A stretch of 7,436 nucleotides of DNA from an uncultured Ruminococcus sp. (GCA_902798605.1 CADBXH010000096.1:1-7436); one strand, 5' to 3'. Shown: positions 1 to 5,652, counted from the first letter of the stretch. Numbers and translations are program-made. Notes: generated by a model from the sequence alone, not told the origin.

Positions 1-28
1 AGTATAGATTAATGCTGTAAATCAGAAT

Positions 29-646
29 TTAGGTTGAAAAATCCATTTTTACAAGTTCCTTACCGTTTGGTAAGGGATATTCAACCACAGAAATTTTGTG
101 ATACTCAATGTCTATCATTCTTTTTTCCAAATTAACTGTATCAATTTGATGATGTATGCTATCCAGTTCATCAAAAGAATGTATATAAGGGGATTCTGAA
201 ATAAATCCATCGTTTTGATTGATTTGAATACCGCAAGAAACATATTTCGGTTTTACCTGCATTACAACTTTTTGAAAACACTCATAACCAATATATTCAA
301 TCAACAAATTGGCAATTATGAGATTTACAGCAGGTAGTTTTTCAATTTCTTCTGTCAGGTCAACGCATAAGCATTGCAGTGTATCGGCTAAAGAAGCACA
401 TCGTTCCTTAACCGTCTGCAAGTATTCCGGATTAACATCAATGCCATAGACGGCAGAATACTTATTAATGTCGATATGCTCCAAACCATTTCCGCCGGCA
501 ACTCCAAGCACCATAGCGGTATTCACATCATACGAATTAAGTTGTAAAAACATCATTGAGTTAAGTGATTGCAGTTGCATTACTGTATCTAATTTCATAT
601 GATTCTCATAATCTGAAAGACTAATTGATTTCCAAGGATTACCCAT
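29..646 (-). CDS. class I SAM-dependent methyltransferase, substrate unknown
   Basis: A 205-residue protein with the nucleotide-binding half of a class I (Rossmann-fold) methyltransferase. Motif I is VLGVAGGNG at residues 46-54, the glycine-rich loop that holds S-adenosylmethionine. The following strand ends in the acidic D70 (YGIDVNPEYL) expected to bind the ribose hydroxyls, and D96 in CVDLTEE fits the adenine-contacting position. NLIIANLLIEYIG (108-120) occupies the motif IV region. The N-terminus (MGNPWKSISLSDYENHM) and the C-terminal PLPNGKELV are, from memory, conserved in a family of stand-alone methyltransferases common in gut Clostridia, whose acceptor I do not know. There is no signal peptide or membrane segment, so it should be cytosolic. 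The start is ATG with GAGAGG eight bases upstream, its own promoter, and a terminator separating it from lysS. It looks clearly more AT-rich than lysS and sits next to an attachment-site-like repeat patch, so horizontal origin is plausible but unproven. Confidence 0.85.
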   Translation of the reverse strand: MGNPWKSISLSDYENHMKLDTVMQLQSLNSMMFLQLNSYDVNTAMVLGVAGGNGLEHIDINKYSAVYGIDVNPEYLQTVKERCASLADTLQCLCVDLTEEIEKLPAVNLIIANLLIEYIGYECFQKVVMQVKPKYVSCGIQINQNDGFISESPYIHSFDELDSIHHQIDTVNLEKRMIDIEYHKISVVEYPLPNGKELVKMDFST

Positions 647-684
647 TCTCTTTGCCTCTCTAAATTCCGATTTATCTTGCTATA

Positions 685-713
685 ATTATATCATTTCTGC
701 TTGATTTTGTCTA
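685..713 (-). promoter_or_regulatory. SigA-type promoter of the methyltransferase gene
   Basis: On the minus strand, TAGACA (713-708) and a perfect TATAAT (690-685) are separated by 17 bases. One of the twelve consensus positions is missed. Transcription would start near 678, giving a leader of about 30 bases that carries the GAGAGG ribosome binding site (660-655). Confidence 0.7.
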
Positions 714-721
714 TCCGTCAA

Positions 722-760
722 ACAAAAAAAGACCTTGATGAAAACGAATCCATCAAGGTC
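722..760 (-). terminator. Rho-independent terminator after lysS
   Basis: A perfect 10-bp stem, GACCTTGATG (731-740) against CATCAAGGTC (751-760), with a 10-base loop. On the minus strand it is followed directly by seven T residues (730-724). It lies about 130 bases past the lysS stop and ends the greA-lysS transcript before the methyltransferase promoter. On the plus strand the hairpin is followed by AAATTC, so it works in one direction only. Confidence 0.9.
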
Positions 761-788
761 AAATTCATAAAAATATGCGATTGATTTT

Positions 789-888
789 ACTCTGCACAAC
801 TTTCTGCACCGTTTGGCGTAAGTTTGGCGTAAATGGCGGAGGCATCGCAACTCTCGAAACCCGCATAAACACTGGTTTTTTGCAGAGT
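789..888. repeat. direct-repeat patch resembling an integrase attachment arm
   Basis: Immediately past the lysS stop lie two tandem perfect copies of the 11-mer GTTTGGCGTAA (811-821 and 822-832), followed by a partial copy (ATGGCG). Beside them, TCTGCAC occurs twice with a 12-base period (791-797 and 803-809). An 8-bp inverted repeat, ACTCTGCA (789-796) and TGCAGAGT (881-888), brackets the patch, and its inner end touches the lysS stop codon. Short tandem repeats beside the 3' end of a conserved gene are typical of arm-type binding sites of tyrosine-recombinase elements. No integrase gene is in the window, so this is a candidate element end or scar, not a demonstrated attachment site. Confidence 0.45.
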
Positions 889-2372
889 TACTTGTCTAAG
901 GACTTCATTGTCGGGAAGAGCAATACATCCCTGATCGCGGCGGAGTCTGTGAGCAGCATTGTGAGTCTGTCTATGCCGTAGCCTATGCCGCCGGTGGGGG
1001 GCATACCTATCTCGAGGGCATTTAAAAAGTCCTCGTCGGTGGTGTTGGCTTCCTCGTCCCCTTGGGCGAGAGCCTCCTCCTGAGCCTTAAAGCGCTCGCG
1101 CTGGTCGATGGGATCGTTGAGCTCGGAGTACGCGTTGCACATCTCCCAGCCGTTGATGAACATCTCAAAGCGCTCAACATAGTCAGGGTTGCCGGGCTTT
1201 TTCTTTGTTAGGGGAGAGATCTCGATCGGGTGATCCATAACGAAGGTCGGCTGGATCATATGCTCCTCGGCGAACTGCTCAAAGAACAGGCTGAGGATAT
1301 CGCCCTTCTTGTGTCTGGCTTCAAACTCAACGCCCTTTTCCTTGGCGATCGCCTTTGCCTCGTCGTCGGAATTTATCTCGTTAAAGTCAACGCCCGCGTA
1401 CTTTTTAACTGCGTCGAGCATCGTGATCCTCTCAAACGGCTTGCCGAGGTCGATCTCGGTTCCGTTGTAGCTGATAAGCGTTGTGCCGAGCACCTCCTGA
1501 GCAACGTGGCGGAAGAGGTTTTCGGTCAGATCCATCATACCGTTGTAGTCGGTGTACGCCTGATAGAGCTCCATAAGCGTGAACTCGGGGTTGTGGCGGG
1601 TGTCAACGCCCTCGTTGCGGAAAACTCTGCCGATCTCGTAGACCTTTTCGAGTCCGCCGACGATAAGCCTTTTGAGGTAAAGCTCGAGCGAGATCCTGAG
1701 CTTCAAGTCCTCGTCAAGCGCGTTGAAGTGCGTCATAAACGGCCTTGCCGCGGCGCCTCCGGCGTTTGCGACGAGCATTGGGGTCTCGACCTCCATAAAG
1801 CCCTGACCGTCAAGGTAGCGGCGGATAGAGCTGATGATCTGCGAACGCTTAATGAACGTATCCTTGACCTCGGGGTTCATAATAAGGTCAACGTAGCGCT
1901 GACGGTATCTGAGGTCGGTGTTTGTAAGTCCGTGGTATTTTTCGGGCAGGGGCTTAAGGCTCTTTGAAAGCAGCCTGACCGCGGTAGCGTGAACCGAGAT
2001 CTCGCCCATTTTTGTCTTGAAAACAAAGCCCTTTACCTCAACGATATCGCCGATATCCCACTTTTTGAGGAAGCCGTATTCCTCCTCGCCGAGGTCGTCG
2101 AACTTGGCAAAGATCTGTATCTTGCCCGATTTATCGTGAAGATCGAGGAAGGAGACCTTGCCCTTGCCGCGCTTAGACATAATTCTGCCGGCAACGCAGA
2201 CGTCCTTGTTCTCGTATTCCTCAAAGTTATTCTTGATAGTCTCTGTCAGGCAGTCGCGGTCGCTTGTGGTGATGACGAACGGGTCTCTGCCGGCTTCCTT
2301 TAGAGCCTCAAGCTTGTCATATCTGACCTGAATAACATCGCTCGTGTTAGCCTGATTAGGCTTGTTACCCAT
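888..2372 (-). CDS. lysS: lysyl-tRNA synthetase, class II
   Basis: Cytosolic enzyme that activates lysine with ATP and charges tRNA-Lys. Counting from the start chosen here (494 residues, normal for bacterial LysRS), the anticodon-binding OB fold spans about 57-133 (VAGRIMSKRGKGKVSFLDL). The class II catalytic core follows: motif 1 around GFMEVETPML (191-200), motif 2 as GRVFRNEG...HNPEFT (248-265) with the ATP-binding arginine, and motif 3 as GIGYGIDRL (462-470). The lysine-pocket segment ERFEMFINGWEMCNAYSELNDP is intact. The first in-frame ATG (2381) overlaps the only Shine-Dalgarno sequence, AAAGGA, and cannot use it. The ATG at 2372 lies eight bases downstream of that site and is taken as the start. 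The gene is downstream of greA and probably cotranscribed. No T-box leader is visible. The last dozen or so codons use TTA, TTG, GTA and ACA more than the body of the gene. Confidence 0.98.
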   Translation of the reverse strand: MGNKPNQANTSDVIQVRYDKLEALKEAGRDPFVITTSDRDCLTETIKNNFEEYENKDVCVAGRIMSKRGKGKVSFLDLHDKSGKIQIFAKFDDLGEEEYGFLKKWDIGDIVEVKGFVFKTKMGEISVHATAVRLLSKSLKPLPEKYHGLTNTDLRYRQRYVDLIMNPEVKDTFIKRSQIISSIRRYLDGQGFMEVETPMLVANAGGAAARPFMTHFNALDEDLKLRISLELYLKRLIVGGLEKVYEIGRVFRNEGVDTRHNPEFTLMELYQAYTDYNGMMDLTENLFRHVAQEVLGTTLISYNGTEIDLGKPFERITMLDAVKKYAGVDFNEINSDDEAKAIAKEKGVEFEARHKKGDILSLFFEQFAEEHMIQPTFVMDHPIEISPLTKKKPGNPDYVERFEMFINGWEMCNAYSELNDPIDQRERFKAQEEALAQGDEEANTTDEDFLNALEIGMPPTGGIGYGIDRLTMLLTDSAAIRDVLLFPTMKSLDK

Positions 2373-2380
2373 AAAAAACA

Positions 2381-2387
2381 TCCTTTC
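2381..2387 (-). promoter_or_regulatory. lysS ribosome binding site (decides the start codon)
   Basis: GAAAGGA (2387-2381) on the minus strand. Its last base is the A of the upstream in-frame ATG at 2381, so that ATG has no room for initiation. The second ATG, at 2372, is eight bases away and correctly placed. The annotated protein should therefore begin MGNKPNQ rather than MFFMGNK. Confidence 0.8.
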
Positions 2388-2394
2388 AGAAAAT

Positions 2395-2446
2395 TTGTAG
2401 GGGCGTGCATTGCACGCCCGCGGGCGACCAATGGTCGCCCCTACAA
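2395..2446. repeat. 52-bp palindromic double-hairpin repeat (REP/MITE-like)
   Basis: Outer inverted repeat TTGTAGGGGCG (2395-2405) and CGCCCCTACAA (2436-2446), 11 bp and perfect. Inside are two adjacent hairpins: GGGCGTGCA (2401-2409) with TGCACGCCC (2411-2419), and GGGCGACCA (2422-2430) with TGGTCGCCC (2432-2440). Each has a single central base, and GC joins them. The element is far more GC-rich than the AT-rich bases beside it and fills almost the whole greA-lysS gap. It starts two bases past the greA stop. From memory, elements with TAGGGGCG/CGCCCCTA ends and variable inner arms are abundant in gut Oscillospiraceae. It carries no gene and would have to be mobilised in trans, if it is mobile at all. 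Confidence 0.9.
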
Positions 2447-2448
2447 TA

Positions 2449-2931
2449 TTACTTGCTTATCTCCAAAATTTTAACTGTGATAACGCCGCCGGGGGTCTCT
2501 ACCTCGGCAACATCGCCTACGCTTTTGCCCATAACGGCAGCGCCGATGGGGGACTCGTCCGAGATCTTGCCCTGAGCGGGGTCGGCCTCGTTTGAGCCCG
2601 AGCCGACGATAGTGTATGTCATTTGAGCGCCTGTCTCGAGCACTTCGAGCGTTACCTTTGATGTGAGGTGAACGTTCTCGGTAGAGGTTTCGCTCTCGTC
2701 AATGATAACGGCGGTCTTGAGGATACCCTCAATAGTCGTGATCCTCGCCTCCAGGATCGCCTGCTCGTTTTTGGCGTCGTCATATTCGCTGTTCTCGCTG
2801 AGGTCGCCGAACGAACGCGCGACCTTGATTTTCTCGGCGATTTCCTTACGTTTTACGTTAATAAGCTCCGAGAGCTCCTCCTCGAGCTTTTTGTGGCTTT
2901 CAAGAGTAAGCATTGTGGGTTTCTGTGCCAT
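2449..2931 (-). CDS. greA: transcription elongation (transcript cleavage) factor GreA
   Basis: A 160-residue protein, the normal GreA length. It enters the secondary channel of RNA polymerase and stimulates cleavage of backtracked RNA. Residues 1-76 form the antiparallel coiled coil; its tip carries GDLSENSEYDDAKNEQ (42-57), with the acidic D43 and E46 that correspond to the catalytic tip residues of E. coli GreA. Residues 80-160 form the C-terminal FKBP-like domain, with SPIGAAVMGKSVGD (127-140). The start is ATG with AGGAGG (2945-2940) eight bases upstream. The gene opens the operon with lysS, from which it is separated by only a palindromic repeat. Greater similarity to GreB is not indicated: the length, the tip sequence and the lysS neighbour all fit GreA. 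Confidence 0.97.
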   Translation of the reverse strand: MAQKPTMLTLESHKKLEEELSELINVKRKEIAEKIKVARSFGDLSENSEYDDAKNEQAILEARITTIEGILKTAVIIDESETSTENVHLTSKVTLEVLETGAQMTYTIVGSGSNEADPAQGKISDESPIGAAVMGKSVGDVAEVETPGGVITVKILEISK

Positions 2932-2981
2932 TGTATATTCCTCCTAAAATTAACTTCTTGGGTTTATTTACATTCTAAAAC

Positions 2982-3010
2982 ATTATAGGCTTTTTTTATC
3001 GGGATGTCAA
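2982..3010 (-). promoter_or_regulatory. consensus SigA promoter of greA-lysS
   Basis: Minus-strand TTGACA (3010-3005), a 17-base spacer and TATAAT (2987-2982) match the vegetative consensus at all twelve positions. Transcription should start near 2975, giving a leader of about 44 bases with AGGAGG before greA. The leader shows no strong hairpin. This suggests high constitutive expression, as expected for these two housekeeping genes. Confidence 0.9.
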
Positions 3011-3076
3011 GGGAAAGATGAGAGTTAGAAGCTTATAGTTTAGAGTTATATTTTGACAGAAATCCGAATCATAATA

Positions 3077-3125
3077 AAATAAAAAACGCTGTGAAGTATG
3101 AGTCATATAACTCATCTTCACAGCG
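3077..3125 (-). terminator. Rho-independent terminator of the membrane protein gene
   Basis: Long stem: CGCTGTGAAG (3087-3096) pairs with CTTCACAGCG (3116-3125), and after one unpaired T, ATGAGT (3098-3103) pairs with ACTCAT (3110-3115) around a six-base loop. On the minus strand six T residues follow at once (3086-3081), then ATTTT. It lies 28 bases past the membrane gene stop and upstream of the greA promoter. The plus-strand flank has no matching T run. Confidence 0.92.
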
Positions 3126-3153
3126 CGATTATTCAGATTTTAAGTAAATCGGA

Positions 3154-3978
3154 TTATAAAGTGTTAGTAAGCAGATTATACTTAATCATATAGTGCTCAA
3201 GCATTTTTGCGTGATTGTCAAAGAAGCAACCGGTAACCGCCAAATTAATAAAGAATACTGCCCAAAGCATCAATAAATATAAATAGATGAGCAGTGTTGA
3301 ACCGATGCCTATCTGCATAGCGAGTCCCATGATATTAAATAACATATATACAAGTATTATTACTAAGCAAACTATAGAGAAACCATAAAGGAAGTTGCAA
3401 TATGCTCTTAATAATCCGGGCTTGTTTTCTTTGATATTATTGATCGCCATCGGATCGGGATCGCTCTTTTCAAGAAGATTCAGCAAATCGCCAAATGCTT
3501 TATAGCGCGCGTAAATATTAATATAAACGAGAACATTACATACAACAAGTATAATAATGGCATATATGGGAATCGAGATAAATGTCTCATGTATGACAGA
3601 ATCAAGTATGATCAGCGCTATTACGTATACAAAGCTGAGAATAAAAGTAATCAGTGTAATGATAGTACCGAATTTTGAATAAAACTTTGCCGGAAAAACA
3701 AACCGCATTTTTTTGAACGGACCGGTTTGATTACTGTTTTCGTATTGGATCATTTGTGCAAATGTAAACATCGAAGTGAAATTTACATATGCAAAAAACA
3801 AAACTACAACAGCAACAAAAATAGAAAAAACCTTAAGTCCTGTAAGCGCTGAGGGGTCAATATCAATATTCTCCGGGACATAATAAATTGTCGAAACAAT
3901 GTTTGCTAAAAAGTAAATTGCAGAAAGCGCAAAAACAAAAATAGAATATATCTTGTAAATAATTGGACGTGAATACAT
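3154..3978 (-). CDS. six-helix integral membrane protein, function unknown
   Basis: I do not recognise this family. The 274-residue protein has about six predicted transmembrane helices, at roughly 11-34, 49-71, 104-126, 135-157, 195-220 and 226-252. They form three hairpins separated by polar stretches rich in K, N and D (about 78-103 and 158-192). The even helix number and the basic loops suggest that both ends face the cytoplasm. There is no cleavable signal peptide, no ATP-binding motif and no conserved catalytic motif that I can name. DNHAKMLEHYMIKYNLL forms a short amphipathic C-terminal tail. The start is ATG with GGAGG six bases upstream. It has its own consensus promoter, an operator-like palindrome and its own terminator, so it is a single-gene unit. 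The sequence is AT-rich with ATA and ATT isoleucine codons. Its regulation by a dedicated repressor is an inference from the promoter. Confidence 0.85.
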   Translation of the reverse strand: MYSRPIIYKIYSIFVFALSAIYFLANIVSTIYYVPENIDIDPSALTGLKVFSIFVAVVVLFFAYVNFTSMFTFAQMIQYENSNQTGPFKKMRFVFPAKFYSKFGTIITLITFILSFVYVIALIILDSVIHETFISIPIYAIIILVVCNVLVYINIYARYKAFGDLLNLLEKSDPDPMAINNIKENKPGLLRAYCNFLYGFSIVCLVIILVYMLFNIMGLAMQIGIGSTLLIYLYLLMLWAVFFINLAVTGCFFDNHAKMLEHYMIKYNLLTNTL

Positions 3979-3995
3979 AAATAACCTCCGTTTAT

Positions 3996-4020
3996 ATCAT
4001 ACCACTCTGTTGCGTATGAT
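3996..4020 (-). promoter_or_regulatory. inverted repeat in the leader of the membrane protein gene
   Basis: ATCATAC (3996-4002) and GTATGAT (4014-4020) form a perfect 7-bp inverted repeat with an 11-base centre. It lies just downstream of the predicted transcription start (about 4028) and upstream of the GGAGG ribosome binding site (3989-3985). It could be a repressor operator or an RNA hairpin near the ribosome binding site. Confidence 0.45.
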
Positions 4021-4026
4021 TATTTT

Positions 4027-4063
4027 ATATCAATATTATACATTGATATCCCATTATTGTCAA
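4027..4063 (-). promoter_or_regulatory. consensus SigA promoter with overlapping operator-like palindrome
   Basis: Minus-strand TTGACA (4063-4058), a 17-base spacer and TATAAT (4040-4035) match the consensus fully. A perfect 8-bp inverted repeat, ATATCAAT (4027-4034) and ATTGATAT (4042-4049), spans the -10 with a 7-base centre. That is where a dimeric repressor would block polymerase. The promoter assignment is strong; the operator role is an inference from position and symmetry. Confidence 0.8.
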
Positions 4064-4178
4064 TACTAAATTACCAATATAGTCTAATTTTTTTATTTAA
4101 ATTTACAATTTTTTTTATTTTACGACAGCCAAATCGTTTATTATACGACAATACTGTTTTTATACAGAGCAGAGCGGC

Positions 4179-5000
4179 TTATGAAGTCACGCGTTTTATT
4201 CCGAGAGCAAGCTTTTTGATTGTCAGACTGTTGTTTTTGCCTATGCATCGATCCGGCACAAGGCTGCCGAGCCGATACTGACGGCAGAGCGAATAAACCG
4301 CCGAGCCAAAGTATTCCGCGCTCAGCTCCGGAGGCCTTATTTCTTCAAGCTCAGGCGGCAGAGTTACATCATAACCGTGATAGACCGAACCGCCGAGCCT
4401 TATGTACGGCTCGCCCGCGGTCAGCACGACCGCATCCTTTTGCACAGGAACATACGCGCTTATCCGCGTGGGGGCTATGATGAGGTCGCAGTCTTTGAGC
4501 TCCTTTGTGTTTTTTGTGATTATCGCCGCCGCGCCGAGCTTTTCGAGCGCGATCCTGCGCACCCTGTCATACGGCAAATAATCATATGTAACGGCGATAG
4601 GGGAGCGGCAGAGCTTTAGCGCTTCAAGAAAAAAGTCGGCAGCGACCGCCCCGGGGTCATAGATCCCGAGCCGGAGTTCAGTCGGGTCGCCGATATTACC
4701 GAGGATCCCGAGCGCCATATTGACGCACAGCCGCTCTGAAAAACTGTTATCGTAAAACCGAGTGATACCGTTCGGCATCCTCGCTCTCTCGTCGGCGAGG
4801 ACTACGGCTTCTTTTCCGAGGTGTTTGTACAGCTTTTTGGGTTTGAGCTTTCCGCTGCGGCTTATGTATGTGACCCGCCTGAGTCCGATCTGCCCCGACT
4901 GCAAAAGCTCCTCATAAACGCTGTCTCCTCGTATTTTATTTGTGAAATTTAAAAGTCCGTTTTTGTATTCGGGCGTGATGATGTTAAGTGAAGTAAGCAA
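4179..5000 (-). CDS. uncharacterised protein with a probable Rossmann-like alpha/beta domain
   Basis: A 273-residue soluble protein that I do not recognise. The middle and C-terminal parts alternate hydrophobic strands and helices: LRLGIYD (109-115), a helix at about 118-132, IAVTYD (135-140), a helix at about 143-156, AAIIT (158-162), DLIIAP (172-177) and AVVLTAGE (190-197). This suggests a Rossmann-like fold, but I see no GxGxxG loop, Walker motif or catalytic triad, so no cofactor is assigned. The N-terminal 70 residues are basic (KLKPKKLYKH at 51-60). There is no signal peptide or membrane segment. The start is TTG, the first usable codon after an in-frame TAG, with GGAGGGG (5012-5006) upstream. 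That site and start lie within the terminator of the toxin operon, which is unusual. No good independent promoter is visible. Its GC-rich codon use resembles lysS rather than the AT-rich membrane protein gene downstream. Confidence 0.8.
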   Translation of the reverse strand: MLTSLNIITPEYKNGLLNFTNKIRGDSVYEELLQSGQIGLRRVTYISRSGKLKPKKLYKHLGKEAVVLADERARMPNGITRFYDNSFSERLCVNMALGILGNIGDPTELRLGIYDPGAVAADFFLEALKLCRSPIAVTYDYLPYDRVRRIALEKLGAAAIITKNTKELKDCDLIIAPTRISAYVPVQKDAVVLTAGEPYIRLGGSVYHGYDVTLPPELEEIRPPELSAEYFGSAVYSLCRQYRLGSLVPDRCIGKNNSLTIKKLALGIKRVTS

Positions 5001-5037
5001 AAAATCCCCTCCGCATAACTATAATATGCGGAAGGGA
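4999..5037 (-). terminator. terminator of the toxin-antitoxin operon, overlapping the next gene's ribosome binding site
   Basis: On the minus strand, 5037-5025 pairs with 5017-5005 as a 13-bp stem around a 7-base loop, followed by six T residues (5004-4999). One position (5033 with 5009) is a U-G wobble in minus-strand RNA but an A-C mismatch in plus-strand RNA, which supports minus-strand function. It begins 10 bases past the toxin stop. The 3' arm contains GGAGGGG, the ribosome binding site of the TTG-started gene, and the T run supplies the first two bases of that start codon. Confidence 0.88.
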
Positions 5038-5046
5038 AAAGAATAA

Positions 5047-5328
5047 TTATTTAGAAAACAAATCGCTGTGAGTTCCTGTTCTGCGCAAAGAAAGAATCAA
5101 CAATTCATCGTCGATTTTGTAGATCAGCAGCCAATCGGGGTTAATATGACATTCATTGCAATTGTTGTAACTGCCTTTCAGCGGATGGTCGCAATACTTT
5201 TCGGGAAGTTTATCTCCGTTCGCAAGAATGGAAACTACGGTTTTAAGTTCATCAATATTCAATCCGCGCTTTTTGGCGAGCTTATAATCCTTTTTGAATT
5301 GAGTGGTCCTCTGAATATCGTACTTCAT
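5047..5328 (-). CDS. YafQ-family type II toxin (mRNA endonuclease of the RelE/ParE fold)
   Basis: A 93-residue protein of YafQ type: a ribosome-associated mRNA interferase that is neutralised by its partner antitoxin. The family's active-site set is present: H48 (DHPLKG), H61 and D65-W66 (CHINPDWLLIY), and the C-terminal RTGTHSDLF (83-91) with H87 and F91. These line up with E. coli YafQ H50, H63, D67-W68, H87 and F91, so the toxin should be catalytically intact. Its length is normal. It starts at ATG, which shares one base with the antitoxin stop (TGATG), so translation is probably coupled. Cotranscription with the antitoxin and a terminator just after its stop make it a compact two-gene operon. 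The gene symbol is left blank because naming by orthology to yafQ is not secure. Confidence 0.95.
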   Translation of the reverse strand: MKYDIQRTTQFKKDYKLAKKRGLNIDELKTVVSILANGDKLPEKYCDHPLKGSYNNCNECHINPDWLLIYKIDDELLILSLRRTGTHSDLFSK

Positions 5329-5600
5329 CAGCTGTCGAGCTCCTCAAACAATTCATCGACGGATTTAAATCGTTTGGCGTTTGGGTCGTTTAGCAGTCTT
5401 TCGCCCTCTTCGATCGCGGCTATGGTTTCAGCGTTGGGCATATCGCTCTGAACCGTAAACGGCAATTTGCTTTCACGCAAAACCGCTTTGATAAACATAT
5501 TGATCGCCACGGAAATATTCATACCGGTGTCCGCGCAAAACTGCTCAAACCGCTTTTTGTCTTCTCCGTCAACTCTGACATTTATTGTAGTTTGTGACAT
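5328..5600 (-). CDS. RelB/DinJ-family antitoxin
   Basis: A 90-residue antitoxin. The N-terminal part (1-45: TINVRVDGEDKKRFEQFC, then GMNISVAINMFIKAVL) is the ribbon-helix-helix DNA-binding domain of the DinJ/RelB type. The first strand contacts DNA as a dimer, and SVAINMFIKAV is the second helix. The acidic C-terminal half (about 50-90, ending FKSVDELFEELDS) is the segment that wraps the toxin. It precedes the YafQ-type toxin and overlaps it by one base, the usual gene order. The start is ATG with AAGGAG (5614-5609) eight bases upstream. By analogy with DinJ-YafQ, the antitoxin and complex should repress their own promoter. Candidate inverted repeats lie over the promoter, but no operator has been shown. 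Confidence 0.95.
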   Translation of the reverse strand: MSQTTINVRVDGEDKKRFEQFCADTGMNISVAINMFIKAVLRESKLPFTVQSDMPNAETIAAIEEGERLLNDPNAKRFKSVDELFEELDS

Positions 5601-5612
5601 TGTATCATCTCC

Positions 5613-5649
5613 TTGTATATATTATATTACATTACAAATACATTGTCAA
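5613..5649 (-). promoter_or_regulatory. consensus promoter of the toxin-antitoxin operon, with candidate operator
   Basis: TTGACA (5649-5644), a 17-base spacer and TATAAT (5626-5621) match the vegetative consensus at all positions. Transcription would start near 5614, so the message would begin almost at the AAGGAG ribosome binding site with a leader of only about 14 bases. Inverted repeat TTGTA (5637-5633) and TACAA (5617-5613) flanks the -10 and is a candidate autoregulatory operator. It is short and AT-rich, so its role is uncertain. Confidence 0.85.
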
Positions 5650-5652
5650 TAC

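Noticed and set aside
833..887. Possible tRNA fragment (GGTTTCGAGAG on the minus strand looks like a T-arm)
   Set aside because: No matching acceptor, anticodon or D-arm, and no CCA context. The similarity is limited to a few bases.
1230..1967. A 245-codon open frame on the plus strand
   Set aside because: It lies wholly antisense to the conserved catalytic core of lysS. Such long antisense frames are expected opposite GC-rich genes, and its translation has no recognisable domain.
2373..2381. Upstream ATG as the lysS start
   Set aside because: It overlaps the only ribosome binding site. The ATG at 2372 has correct spacing and gives the usual LysRS N-terminus.
2382..2394. T-box or other riboswitch before lysS
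   Set aside because: Only 13 bases lie between the palindromic repeat and lysS, and the gap to greA is 67-76 bases in all, too short for a T-box.
3011..3076. A second greA promoter or a repeat based on AGAGTTA (3021-3027 and 3042-3048)
   Set aside because: The -35 and -10 candidates on the minus strand are weak, and a consensus promoter lies closer to the gene. The two 7-base repeats are too short in AT-rich sequence to mean much.
4057..4281. A 74-codon plus-strand open frame in the AT-rich gap
   Set aside because: It has no ribosome binding site, crosses from AT-rich intergenic sequence into the antisense of the 273-aa gene, and has no recognisable domain.
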